DNA of 64,000 nucleotides from Przewalskia tangutica (GCA_029844215.1 CM056733.1:69593794-69657793), one strand, 5' to 3'; positions 35,977-48,089 are shown, numbered from the stretch's first letter. Numbers and translations: made by a program. Notes: a model not told the origin generated them from the letters alone.

Positions 35977-36812
35977 TTTAAGGTTCTTAACCATAACAGA
36001 CCTAGGGTTATTATTTGACATTTATTTTTGCATTTAATTTTTGTGTGTTGTATTTTGTTTTATTTATTTTTAATTGCTACTTGTTTTACTACTTTCCTTA
36101 AACTGACATTCCGCTCATATTTCCTCCACTCTGGAAAATTCACACTATCACACACAACACGTGGGTGTGCTTCGCGCACCTGCAAATTTCTTTCAAACAC
36201 CCAAATTTAAGAGAGTTGGTGTTTTGCGCGGAGAATCCGGTCCAACCGGCGGTCACGTAGCCTTCTCACTCGAGTAGTCCGCTCGGGAACCTTGCGTCTA
36301 GTAAGCCAAATCTTAGAAACTTAAGATAGAGCTATACCACCCTTTATTTTAGGGCATGCATGCATTTACCTTAGGTGGGTCGGTCCCTGGCATCGACACC
36401 ACAATTAGGAAGACACCAAACTTGTCAACGGGTTTCTCAACCCAACGACCAACCAGCATATTATGTGTAGCGTGACAATGATAGACAAATTCAAACCTAA
36501 TCATGTCATGCTGAAATTGGAAAAAGTGCACCGTCATTTGGTCGCCATTTCCAACAAAAGCATCACAGTTGGACGGCTTGGACAAATCCATCATGACCTC
36601 GCATATGTGACGTTTAGGCCTACCTCTGACATAAAAGGGTCCCCATACATGTTAGGACTCGCTTGCAATGCGATAATTTATGTGCAACATGTACTTGCTA
36701 AATGCTATTTACACTTTTGCAAAATCACGTGTTTTACACTAACGCAGTTTGCTACATGTTGTCTAAAGGATTTATCATCTCCCCCAAAGGTCGATTTGTA
36801 TTTGACTAAGCA
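35977..36812. other. TAT element leader, no clear gene
   Basis: Between primer site and gag-like frame. It includes the palindromic CACGTG neighbourhood near 36160 and short frames on both strands at 36349-36816 without recognisable domains. Ogre/TAT elements often carry an extra ORF here, and this may be its remnant. Confidence 0.4.
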
Positions 36813-37607
36813 ATGACAGAGCATCAATATTTCACAAGATCAAAGGCACGGTCCAGCGACATGACCGATTCAAGGGCATTTGAGCAGAACGAGTCGGAAC
36901 CTGTCTTGGTTCCTATAGGCAAAGCAGGGGTCTCAGAAGAGAAAAGCAGCATAGACCCGATCGAACACCTCGCACAATTACCACAGCAAATGGCAACCCT
37001 GCAGGCCGAAATCAAAAGGCTCAAAAACCTCACCAGAGCACTCGTCACTGCAAATAACCAAAACAGTCAAAACCCTCCAAATTATTACCAGTACCCGCTT
37101 ACTACATATCCCATTCAGCCAATATACAAGGCACCCATATATCCCACACAAAACCGAATGCCTAACGTACTCCAGCTAAACACAAACCAAAGGCCACCAC
37201 AAACCTATTTTCGCAACATATATGACAACCCCTTGCGATACCCACACGTGTATACGCCACAGCCAAAAGCCCGTCCACTAAACATCTTCGCACCCCGCCT
37301 AAATGCCACAGAAAGGCCAGCCAAAGTATACACCCATTTAGCCGAGCCTTTGTCGCAGTTGTACGAGAGATTGAGGTTTGCAGGGATACTCCAGCCAATT
37401 CCAAAGAATGTGCCCAATCCCAAGTCCAAAGCTCATGATGGGAACAAAAGTTGTGCATACCATTCTGGAGCCATCAGACACGACATGGGAAGGTGTTATA
37501 CACTCAGAGACAAAGTAAGGGAGCTGATCAAAGAGGGAGTCATTCAGGTGGAGGAGGCCTACCCCAATGAGTACAATGAACCCCAAAGGAAGAGAGGTGT
37601 TCCCTGA
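36813..37607 (+). CDS. TAT-type gag-like protein
   Basis: 264 codons from ATG to TGA. The N-terminal half is acidic with a predicted coiled coil (HLAQLPQQMATLQAEIKRLK), the middle is rich in Pro, Tyr, Gln and Asn, and the end carries CAYHSGAIRHDMGRCYTLRD, a CxxH...H...C zinc-finger-like motif seen in the C-terminal region of TAT/Ogre gag proteins. The usual large Retrotrans_gag capsid core is not present, so the protein is an internally shortened gag. There is no protease or polymerase downstream. Still open, unlike all other retroelement genes in the window, which agrees with the element's youth. Confidence 0.65.
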   Translation: MTEHQYFTRSKARSSDMTDSRAFEQNESEPVLVPIGKAGVSEEKSSIDPIEHLAQLPQQMATLQAEIKRLKNLTRALVTANNQNSQNPPNYYQYPLTTYPIQPIYKAPIYPTQNRMPNVLQLNTNQRPPQTYFRNIYDNPLRYPHVYTPQPKARPLNIFAPRLNATERPAKVYTHLAEPLSQLYERLRFAGILQPIPKNVPNPKSKAHDGNKSCAYHSGAIRHDMGRCYTLRDKVRELIKEGVIQVEEAYPNEYNEPQRKRGVP

Positions 37608-37841
37608 CCAGAGCCCGCTCCGCCTGAATCAGTCATTTATCCAAGCATGCGCCACGCAGAAGCCAAAAGAAGGAGATACTGATAGCAGAGCATGAAGACC
37701 CAACCAGCCATGATGCAGAGCAAGAAGGCGTATTGGTTGGATTTGCACCCTTGTTCTGGTCCGCCTAGAGCCCGGATAAGAAAGAGCAATGTAGTTTAAC
37801 AGAATAATTTAAGACTCATATTTAAGCTTTAATAATGTTTT

Positions 37842-38605
37842 CTTTTGCACCATTGGAACTACGTGTGACCTGATTCCCTTGGCGGATACGTAGGCGGCCA
37901 TACCGGCTTCGGTCCCACCTTTTAGAAAATCCCAATTTCTCTTTTGCACCATTGGAACTACGTTCGACTTGATTCCCTTGGCGGATACGTAGGCGGCCAC
38001 ATCGGCTTCGGTCCCACCTTTTAGAAAATCCCAATTTCTCTTTTGCACCATTGGAACTACGTGTGACCTGATTCCCTTGGCGGATACGTAGGCGGCCATA
38101 CCGGCTTCGGTCCCACCTTTTAGAAAATCCCAATTTCTCTTTTGCACCATTGGAACTACGTGTGACCTGATTCCCTTGGCGGATACGTAGGCGGCCATAC
38201 CGGCTTCGGTCCCACCTTTTAGAAAATCCCAATTTCTCTTTTGCACCATTGGAACTACGTTCGACCTGATTCCTCGCGGATACGTGGCGCCATACCGAGC
38301 CGGTCCCACCTTTTAGAAAATCCCAATTTCTCTTTTGCACCATTGGAACTACGCTCGACCGATTCCTCGCGGATACGTGGCGGCCACATCGGCGGTCCAC
38401 CTTTAGAAAATCCCAATTTCTCTTTTGCACCATTGGAACTACGTTCGACCTGATTCCCTTGGCGGATACGTAGGCGGCCACATCGGCCTCGGTCCCACCT
38501 TTAGAATTTTACCCAATATTCGCTTGTAATGAACTACGTCATGACCTGATTCCCTCATGGAGGATACGTAGGCGGCCTAAATCGGCTTCGGTCACACCAT
38601 TAGGA
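37842..38605. repeat. 99-bp tandem array (about 8 units)
   Basis: Units start CTTTTGCACCATTGGAACTA and contain GGCGGATACGTAGGCGGCC and TTTTAGAAAATCCCAATTT. Starts at 37842, 37941, 38040, 38139, 38238, 38332 and 38422, plus a diverged last copy to 38605. The first five are exactly 99 bp apart. Units 5 and 6 have scattered small deletions. The GGATACGTAGGC motif is familiar from the 3' region of TAT/Ogre elements. Because 99 is a multiple of 3, the minus strand stays open across the array. Confidence 0.95.
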
Positions 38606-39277
38606 AACTTTCCATTCGTTCTGAAAATAACAAATACACAAGCAACTTCCTTTAGGCCAAACACCCTTTTCAAAAGCGGGACAATGTAGGAAACGGGCGG
38701 GGTTGCAAGTCCAAACAGTCGAACGCGCGGATATCAAGGACAAGCGGCGAAGTCAAATCTGACCGACCCCACTCCCAAAACTCACAAATTTTCTTTGGCG
38801 CAGTCTTTTCATATTATTAACGATGAGAAAGTGCAATGCGTAGCAGAAAATACGGCAAAAAGTTTCTTCGCAGAAACAGAAAAAAGCAGCAGAGGCAGAG
38901 GATATGACAACAATCCAAAGTCCAAAGTCCGCATCAGAAGCAGCAGAAGCAGAAAGGACATCGACAAATATGATTCTATATGCTCGAAAGATCGACATAA
39001 ACTGGGACAATTTTAAGGGTTTTACTACAAATGACATCAATGGACATGGTTAATTTACGCAAAAGGGTTCCATGTCCCAAAACTGGGACAAATTTTAAAA
39101 AAAGAGAGCCTGACGGCAGCGGAGCACCAAGAGTATGGGAGAATATACCTCCGATTTCGGATAAGGGTGTTCGCTTTGTTTCATAACATATCACTATTCA
39201 AAAATTGACATAATTTCCTACTAGTACATTTTCTCAAGGTCAACAGGAACAAGGAGGACAATAACATTCCAATACAA

Positions 39278-40430
39278 CATCTGCATTTCATCCATACAAC
39301 GACGAACATCTGCATTTCGTCCATACAACGACGAACATCTACATCTCGTCCATACAACGACGAACATCTACATCTCGTCCATACAACGACGAACATCTGC
39401 ATCTCGTCCATACAACGACGAACATCTGCATCTCGTCCATACAACGACGAACATCTACATCTCGTCCATACAACGACGAACATCTACATCGCGTCCATAC
39501 AACGACGAACATCTGTATCTCGTCCATACAACGACGAACATCTACATCTCGTCCATACAACGACGAACATCTACATCTCGTCCATACAACGACGAACATC
39601 TGCATCTCGTCGATACAACGACGAACATCTACATCTCGTCCATACAACGGCGGCGAACATCTACATCGTCCATACAACGGCGGCGAACATCTGCGTCGTC
39701 CATACAACGACGAACATCGCATTCGCCCATACAACGCATTTAACATCTGCGTCGCCCATACAACGACGCAACATCTACGTCGTCCATACAACGACGAACA
39801 TCTACATCTCGTCCATACAACGGCGAACATCTACATCTCGTCCATACAACGGCGAACATCTACGTCGCCCATACAACGATTTAACATCTGCATCTCGTCC
39901 ATACAACGCATTTAACATCTCGTCTGGCCCCGGCGAACATCGCGTCTCGCCCATACTGACGAACATCTGCGTCTCGTTCATACAACGGCGAACATCGCAT
40001 CTCATCCATACAACGGCGAACATCTGCGTCTCGCCCATACAACGATTTAACATCGGCATCTCGCCCATCTGACGACGAACATTCGCATTTCGTCCATACA
40101 ACGCATTTAACATCTACGTCATCCATACAACGACGAACATCTGCATTTCGTCCATACAACGACGAACATCTGCGTGATTCGCCCATACAACGATTTAACA
40201 TCTGCGTCTCGCCCATACAACGAACATTTACATCTCGTCCATACGGCGAACATCTACATCTCGTCCATACGACGAACATCTCGCATTTCGTCCATACAAC
40301 GACGAACATCTCGCATTTCGCCCATACAACGACATCGATATATGTATCTGCCTATATAACGACGAACATTTCATCGTCTGGCCATACAACGACGTCATCT
40401 GCATCTCGTCTATACAAGACGGCGTATCAT
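39278..40430. repeat. 29-bp tandem array (about 40 units)
   Basis: A minisatellite with unit CATCTRCATCTCGTCCATAC plus AACGACGAA. Early units (39278-39650) are near identical. Later ones vary in length and sequence (GGCGGCGAA, CGATTTAA and CGCATTTAA variants). There are no unique spacers, so it is not a CRISPR array. The minus strand is open in all three frames through the early units, giving a repeating 29-residue peptide that is an artefact. Confidence 0.95.
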
Positions 40431-40762
40431 CACACCATTTCATTATATAGTATATACGATTTGACTACAACCACAACACAAAATTTACATTCTTACATTA
40501 TTTTGTTTTGACAGTTATGCACTAATGCTTCTATCTTAGCTTCAATCTACAGGAACTGCACAAGATGGAGCACAACGTGGATTTTCTCTTACAGCGAACC
40601 GGGGCAATTTGTTGGGGGGCCAACCTTCCCAATGAATGGCAGAAGCGGCCTCAAGCGTCGGTCCACTCGTTCCGCATCACCATAAAACCCAGTACCATAA
40701 GCCATAGCGGTACACCCCAGGTTCAAGCCAGTTATTTTTATTTCTTTACTTTTGCACCATAG

Positions 40763-40985
40763 CCCAGTATCATCATAACTCGACACTGGGACAATTTTGA
40801 GTCCGCGTTAGCCCGCCTTGGTGTTTTGACCATGGTAGCCCAGTGTCGTCATAACTCGACACTGGGACAATTTTTGAGTCCGCGTTAGCCCGCCTTGGTG
40901 TTTTGACCATGGTAGCACAGTGTCGTCATAACTCGACACTGGGACAATTTTTGAGTCCGCATCAGCCTTGCCTAAATTGCCCAAC
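40763..40985. repeat. 77-bp triplicate carrying hairpins
   Basis: Three direct repeats of about 77 bp with GAGTCCGCGTTAGCCCGCCT and TTTTGACCATGGTAGC. Each includes CCCAGTGTCG-TCATAACT-CGACACTGGG, a perfect 10-bp stem with an 8-nt loop in the middle copy (40839-40866) and imperfect stems in the outer two. It lies just before the 3' LTR. Confidence 0.9.
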
Positions 40986-41076
40986 ATTCTAGTTCTGAGG
41001 GTCGAGACAAAATTGGCTATGAGTCAACGTCTTTGTCCGAAGATTCTTCCATCATCTCCATACCAAGAGGGACAAC

Positions 41077-44000
41077 TGTTGACACCCAATTTTGACCCTC
41101 CCGTCCAGTCATTAACTATAAAATTACACTAATTTTCCACAATAATTCTAATAATTTTAAAATAATAAAATGCAGCAATAAAACATTAATACATACATAA
41201 ATAAACAATTTAGTAATAAATAATAAATACATAAAATAATAATCTAACATACGCGTTTTTAATAATAGCATTCATAAAAAAGAGAATTAAGAAGTCCTAT
41301 CTGCATTTAGCATTTAAATAACTCAATTTTTATTTAATAAGTCTTAATAATGACATCACTTTATAAACATTAAACACTAATTAAATAACACACCCGCATT
41401 TATTATTATAATTCAAACTTAGACTAATAAAACACCTAAAATTTAATCACAATTTAAATAATTTAATTTGTCACTAATTAGATACCTAAAACTAATACCT
41501 ATTAATGACTAACTACCCTTATTAATATCACCAGCCCACATTCTACCCAGCCCTCTACCCGTCGCCCAGGCCCGATCCCCACAGCCTTTATCTTTTCCCC
41601 TTTACCAGTCCAAGCCCACACGACCAGCCCTCATATTACTTGCCCATCGTCCCCCATCAGCCAGAACCTTCACAGAACCCTAAAACCTTCTGCTTTCGTC
41701 GCCGCCATGCCCGGATTTCTCGCCGGAGAATCCGGGGTTTCCATTTACCCACGCACATCCAGCCAGATCTTCCTACCATAACTTCAAGTCGTTTACCTTA
41801 CCCAAATCTCGTCAAAAATCACACGAAATCAGTACGAAATCGCATTGATTGCTTACCAACTTTAGAACCCAAACCAGGGCTATATAAAGCACATGCAATA
41901 GGCATTTAGAGGGGGGGAGCATCATATCGTGGTGCACAAACGATATCACAGACAAGAGAGCACAGTAGGGCACAATTGGAAGAGCACAGCAGGGCAGAGC
42001 ACAGAAGGCAGGGCTCAGTCATGCAACCATCGTTTTTACACATACGAGCATTCGAAGAGCGGAGTCCAATCAAGCCATTCAGAATAGGAACACCATCTTA
42101 ATAGCCAATCATTTTCGCAAAAACCTCCTTCCTTCTTTCCACTGCATTAACAATCCCTCCGAGTGGACCGACGACTTGATACGCTGCCTCAGTTCGCTGT
42201 CCGGAGAAGGTAAACCCGTTCTCTTTCAGATTTCTTGGGTGATTTACGCTTTATAATTTGTTTGAATGATGTGTTCTGCTAGTTGTGTTTAATACCATTG
42301 TCGTATGAGTTGAAGTGCATTCGTTTATGTCGAATCTGTTAGTCAGAATTTAATCGCTATTAGTATTTGTAATTCTGTTTTGTTAGTGTGATTAGTCTGA
42401 TATCAGCATCGATAGCGTTTTTTTAGGACAGATAATATCCGATCTTATTTGCGTTTTGTTAAGAGGATATGATGCAGTTGTGGGTATCCATTCAGTCTAC
42501 TGAGTATTCTCTACATATTTGAGTGACCTCTTTTGTATTAGTGTGTTGATCCCAATATTGATCTCAATATCCCTGTATACTAACAAAACAAGCAAATCTT
42601 ATATGTCCTCTATGTCTAACAATCAAAACTATACCAATGTTAGCATCTCTTGGGTCATTCCCATGCCTTAATGAACCTGCCCCTGTTTGCATCCTATCTT
42701 GGTTTATACTCATGTTCTTGTATAGTAGACATGTATGGAAGACAGTCTGATATTGGAAACTACTTAAGTGAATAGAAAGGTCTAAGAAATGGTTTAAACT
42801 TAGGGATATGAAGGCCTTTGATTCTTATTGAGTCATGCATTATCTACCTGTGAGTGTGTGTTGTCTTTTCTTGGTATGCATCTGAATCATGTGCATGTTT
42901 ATCTATGTCAAATAGTTTGTTAAGCGAGGGATATGTTAGGAGTAATTTCGGTTTGGTTTGTATCGCTACTGTCAAGATTCACTATGATGTATGTAGAATA
43001 AAAGTGTTTGTATGAGATTGCATTGACTTTGATTTATTGCTAAGGGTATAAATTGGTTCTATATTTCTAATTTCTTGTTAAACTTGACTTAAAAAATCAT
43101 GAACCATGCCCTAAGTTCTCTATGTATGGGTTGCTTGTTTACTTAATATTCAAGTCTTATACATGGATACTCGGTTTGGACTTGCGTGTTTCGGGTTTGT
43201 CTAGTAATCCGAGTCTGTTTATTTGGTTAATATTTAGTTGTTAAGAAAAGAGATAAAATGTACCTTTATTGCTCTCGTGTGTTTTATTATAGGTATCGTG
43301 TTTGTTCACTCTGTTAGGATTAGTTTGAGTTGCCTTCTAATCCTTATTATTTTTTTTTTTACATGAACCACATTGGGAGCAACGAAGAGTCTCACAACGA
43401 GACCCATCTTGAGCTACTTCAAATGAAGGCCCGCATTTATGTGCATCCATCTCGCATAGGAAAATTCCAAACCTCGGCGAAAGGACATCGCCGTTTCTTC
43501 GAGTCCTTATTAGTTCATATCCTCACCCTATTCATTTGTTGTAATTATTTGTCTAACATTACACTATTAGTAGTATACTTAGAATAATTAAACTTTGGGC
43601 TATCATTAAAAATAGTTTAACCCTAGAAATTCACTCTCCTTTTATTAGTTATTTTTATGACTAGTTATGCATCGCCTAAGCCATACTAAATGACATTAAA
43701 TATCCACGTAGTTAAAGTGTCACTCTATTAAATCCTTATCATAATAAATTAATTTCTTCATAAACTCTTACTAACATTCATAATCAAAGTTGTTTTGTTA
43801 GCCTTTTCATAATAGGTAATTTAAAGTTCATCGCTTAACTTACTTGCCTTTTAAGATTGTCATGCATGTCTAATTCTTTGCCAAAATAATCTAACTTGCA
43901 TCATAAAACCAACAGTTTTGTTTCTTATTAAACCCATAACAAATTTTCTCCTAAATTCTCAAAAAATCATCTTAAGCATTTTTCATATAAATATTATACG

Positions 44001-44512
44001 CAGGTTAAGCAAGATTAATCTAGCTAGCAGTACACATAATTAGTCCATAAATAAGCTTTGCATCATTTACATTTTTTTTCCCTAGTTCTTATAAACTATA
44101 TCAAACATGCATTTTTATAAAACATTTTGAAGCATCTTTTATATTTTCAAAACCAGCATTTTTAAACATAATAATTACCCTAGGTTTGAATGGACAACCG
44201 CAAGTTAGCGGATCCTTTAGGGTGCCTAACCCCTTCCCTTTAGGATAATAAAGAACCCTTACCCAGAATCTCATTAAGTTTAGCAGACCATTAAATGGAG
44301 TTAATGTTTACTTTAAACTAGTTAACATTTAGGTGTCCTAATTCACCCAAATAATTAGGTGGCGACTCCGTGAACCCTAGCACCCTTTAGCATTTAGCAC
44401 CTTTTAATATTTTAGTATTTTAGCTATTTTAGCATTTTATTATTTATTTTCTAACATTTCTATTTAAGCAGGGTTCGCTTTTAGAAAGTCGCGGTCGAAA
44501 TCGGGCGCGACA
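41077..44512 (+). repeat. TAT-like element 3' LTR
   Basis: The 3436-bp partner of 32525-35955. Preceded by CCAAGAGGGACAAC, a weak polypurine tract. Followed by target duplication ATCTC. Differences from LTR1 are mostly single bases, but several clustered differences lie in GC-rich 41570-41710 and 42185-42215. Confidence 0.93.
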
Positions 44513-44593
44513 ATCTCTCTTACACTCACATAGTGCTTTACGTATTTGATCTGTCATGGTTGATTTTTGGACACCTTTTAGATGTGAAGCCAT
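44513..44593 (-). pseudogene. Pogo transposase start, separated by insertion
   Basis: An ATG at 44593 (minus) opens a short frame (MASHLKGVQKSTMTDQIRKA...) with the basic N-terminal helix-turn-helix of CENP-B/pogo proteins. It runs to the duplication at 44513-44517 and then abuts the TAT LTR. It is the missing 5' end of 32519-32187, now 12 kb away. Confidence 0.75.
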
Positions 44594-45481
44594 GATTGAT
44601 TGGTTTTGATTTGGATTGATTAATTAGGAATGTTTGATGTTGTTTATATAGTGGTTGATTTCCTTACCATACATGAACTTGCATTAAGTTTTAACTAGTA
44701 CTGCGTACTACAATGAACTTTGTTTTTTAGGAGGATGTATTATATTTAATTAGTCACATTGTACATGAACATCATTCAATTAGTCAATACAATGTATATG
44801 TTTTATTCATGAAGAATAATGTAGGTTCGTTGAATTGGGAATTTTTTTTTTAAATTAATAAATTATTAATTTATCAATTAATTAATACCTCTTTAAATTA
44901 ATAAAATTACGTGGTCCCGATATTATTAATTTATAGAGATTTTACTGTATTACAGTAAGTACTCGTTTGCATGGTATAGCCGTATAGGCTTTGTGAACAT
45001 TTATGTCACACATAATGGTATGGTAAATCAAAGAAACAAAAATAGTATTCTATCCTTTCTTCAATCCTAAATTGCACAATTAACGTCTCTTTCTCGATCG
45101 CCATGCAGCCCATGCTTTAGTAAATATATAAGAGCTAACTAGGATATGAAAAGTAAATAGGAAAAAGTAGTAATATAACACCGTGCTAAAATAACAGATA
45201 GCTTGCATATTCACTCAACTCAATTCCAAAGAGTTGTTTTGACTACTATAAAATAAACAAGTTGGTATGTGGTGATATATAACAAGTGGAAGATCAATAA
45301 TACATTGTCCTTGGCGTTCATGGTTGATGGCTGAATATTATTTGGTGTGAGAATGTGACATGATGAGGTGATTTCTCTTTTCAGCTTTATATCTTTATAT
45401 ATTTACTCCCTTCAATTCATATTATATGATGGTTTTCACTTTTATATTTAGTTTAATTTTTCTTCTTCATATAATCAAGAA

Positions 45482-46857
45482 TGAAGGAAGTTTATTCCAT
45501 TCCCAAGTTTACAATATATACAACTCTAACAATTAAGATTTGTTATCTTTAAGAATATACTAATTAATGTAATTGATCGAATCAATCCTAATTGATCTAA
45601 TCAAACATAATTTTATGATACTAATTTACAATTACAATATTCATGATTGATTGTGTTTGGAAACAATTATGGAATTGATCCATAATTATCTTAACAGTCC
45701 TCCACAGTCTTAGCGAGAAGTTCTCGTATGCTGAGACTGTCTCTGAAATCATCAAATAGTACGCGCGGAAGACCTTTGGTGAAAATTTTGGCAATCTGAT
45801 AACGGGACGGTACATGGAGAACACAGACTTGTCCACGTGCAACCTTTTCTCGGAAAAATAATATAGTCATTTCTATGTGTTTTGTGCGTTGATGCTGGAC
45901 ACGGATTATCGGATAAGTATATCACACTCACATTATCACAATAAACCACGGTTGCCTTTTCAATAGGATAATGGAGTTCTAAATGGAGATTACGGAGCCA
46001 ACATGATTCAGTAACCACATTGGCTACCCGTAGAAAGTTTATTATCTTGAAAAATATTTTGTAAACGTTCCCACGCTTGTTGAGCCGTAGAACCCGATTC
46101 TAAAATGGTATGCAAAAAGTTCGTTGGAAATGGTGCCATAAATCCAGTGAAGCTAAGGACTATAACATCTAAGTGAGACCATGACTTTTTGTCAACAATG
46201 GTGGGGTGGTGTTTGATGAAGACTCAGAAGGAATAATATGGTTGATAACCTCGCATGCTCAACAATGTATTTTAAATAACTCCGCCCAAGAGGAGTAGTC
46301 TTTTTTCCATCTCAAGAATTACTGGAATAAAATTTTTGACGTTGTTGACGGCAAAAACGGGATGAAATTGTTTTTGGTTGGCCGTGGTTACCCCACAAAA
46401 CTACAAGAAAATGAGAAAGAAATATGTAGAAGGAAACCCTAAATAGAATTAGGAAGAGGAACCCGAGGAGTGGGTGGTTTTGTGGAAAAAAAGAGGTGGT
46501 TTCAGCTAGGTTTAGGGTTATGTTTAGGAATAGGACAAACCCTAATTAGGGTAGCCGAATGGTTTAGGGTTTGTGTGGTGGTTTTTCGAGAAGGCAGGGG
46601 GTGGGCGGCCGAGTGAAGTGAAGATCTTTTTAAATTTTTTTGGCTCTTGATACCATGAAAGAAGTTTATTCCATGAGTTTATTTTATTCCCAAGTTTACA
46701 ATATATACAACTCTAATAATTAAGACTTGTTATCTCTAAAAATATACTAATTAATGTAATTATTCTAATCAAACCTAATTCTATGATACTAATTTACAAT
46801 TACAATATTCATTGATTGTGTTTGAAGTTATGAGATTTGCCCATAATTATCTTAACA
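45482..46857 (-). mobile_element. Copia element, minus strand, pol deleted
   Basis: LTRs 45482-45696 and 46656-46857 flank a 959-bp interior. The 5-bp duplication AAGAA is exact (45477-45481 and 46858-46862). On the minus strand the primer site TGGTATCAAGAGCC is at about 46654-46641. Only gag-like sequence near the 5' side (46640-46020) and the end of RNase H (46018-45752, with CDNVSVIYLSDNP) remain, joined by a large deletion near 46020. It cannot move by itself. Confidence 0.88.
45752..46018 (-). pseudogene. Copia RNase H C-terminal remnant
   Basis: Minus-strand peptide with CWLRNLHLELHYPI and YCDNVSVIYLSDNP, the last part of copia RNase H (catalytic Asp in the CDN motif). The following TKHIEID-like motif is frameshifted. 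Very similar to the 49889-50353 block of the neighbouring copia element. Confidence 0.82.
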
Positions 46858-48089
46858 AAGAACACATTAATTTTCTTTTCTAAATATATTCTTATTTAGA
46901 TAAGTGAATTATTACATAATAAAAAAATCATACTAAATAGTTACTACTATTTAATTAACCGTAATTTAGTAAAAATATCTCTTACTTCTAAGTGAGTGAA
47001 TTTCGTATATGGTGTGTCTAAATTAAAAACATCATATAATATGGGCCAAAAAGAATAACGTGTCTAAGCTGTGGGTGGTGAATGTCACGTTGTTAGCCTA
47101 CTTGAGTGTCCGAGACTACATGCTTTTGTTTCTTTTCATTTTCAGTATGTATAATTTCTTTATATTGAGCATGAGTCTTTTTTAAATTTAAAATAATGAG
47201 TTTTTTTTTATAAAATATAAATTTAAGGATCAAATTTTACATTAAAAAAGAAAGTGAAATCACAACTTGAAATTTGAATTGGAGCATGAGGTTGAAGTTC
47301 CGTGGAGATTTCATAAACAAACGCTGATTTCAAATCAAAACTTAAAATTGATGTCCCAAATCCTATGGTCAAACACCTCCTCTCCCTATTCTATTTTTCA
47401 TGTCATTCTTTCATTTTTATTCAGTTTGTTTAAAAAAAGATGCTCTCTCTATCTCAATTTATGTGTTATTTTTTATTTTTCGAGTATTAAATAAGAAAAT
47501 ATTTGATCGTGATTTATTCGTATGTCCTTTAAATATTTTAAATTATTAATTATTATAACTTATAGTACTTTTTATATAGTTTCTAAATGATAGTGGATAT
47601 ATTCCATATATATTCACAATATATTATGTAATTATTATTTAGTATAAGAAGGTAAAATAGAGATCCTAATTCTATTAGGATACAATTGTATACTATATAT
47701 ATCACATTAATAATAGAACTTCAGGAAGGAGATTTATACTATTCTACATGGTATGAGAAGCCAAAAATCCCAAAATCCTATTTCGGCCGCCCCCTACTCC
47801 TACTTTTCCGACGCCATATCTACCGGAAGCAGTCGATATACATATTGTTTACGGATGATATACCCTATCTGGCCCTCCCAGATGCTATATACTGCACATA
47901 TACATGCCTATACACAATCGATATACACGCTATATACGGCTGATATCCCTTCCTGCCCATATACAATTCGTATACATCATTATACACAACCGATATACAT
48001 CATGTATTCGACTGCTTTAACCCGTCTACCGTGATATACACTCTATATACCGCCCTCTTACACTGATATACACTCAGCATATGGCTGAC

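Larger units (their letters stand above)
32525..44512 (+). mobile_element. TAT/Ogre-like non-autonomous LTR element
   Basis: An 11,988-bp element with LTRs of 3431 bp (32525-35955) and 3436 bp (41077-44512), TG...CA ends, and an exact 5-bp duplication ATCTC (32520-32524 and 44513-44517). The primer site TGACGACTCCGCTGGGGA at 35959 resembles the tRNA-Arg site of Ogre/TAT elements. The 5.1-kb internal region has one gag-like frame, then only tandem arrays and spacer, with no protease, RT or integrase. It is therefore a LARD-like derivative needing enzymes in trans. The LTRs are about 99% alike by eye, so the insertion is recent. It inserted into a pogo transposase gene. Confidence 0.92.
30864..44947 (-). 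mobile_element. Pogo/Tigger-like transposon, split by retroelement
   Basis: The right end (44947, on the minus strand CAGTAAAATCTCTATAAATT) is a classic plant pogo/Lemi-type terminus next to a TA. The left end near 30864 (CTCGATAAATTAATA after a TA) is a degraded inverse. Without the 12-kb TAT element the transposon is about 2.1 kb. A CENP-B/pogo transposase gene lies on the minus strand in three recognisable pieces. The left TIR is poorly preserved, so that boundary is approximate. Confidence 0.78.
45404..47057. mobile_element. Stowaway-like MITE split by copia
   Basis: Ends TACTCCCTTCAATTCATATT and the inverse of ATATGGGCCAAAAAGAATA pair as imperfect inverted repeats that continue into ATATGATG/CATCATAT. 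Without the copia element (45482-46857) and one 5-bp duplication, the MITE is about 270 bp. Non-coding. Confidence 0.7.

Noticed and set aside
37809..38481. Long minus-strand open frames with repeated 33-residue units
   Set aside because: They come from the 99-bp tandem array, whose unit length is a multiple of three. No start context, domain or composition suggests a gene.
39278..40430. CRISPR-like array
   Set aside because: The 29-bp unit is directly tandem with no unique spacers, and the context is a plant retroelement.
39181..40443. Cysteine- and arginine-rich repetitive proteins on the minus strand
   Set aside because: Translations of the 29-bp minisatellite in all three frames; the peptide repeats because the unit lacks stops.
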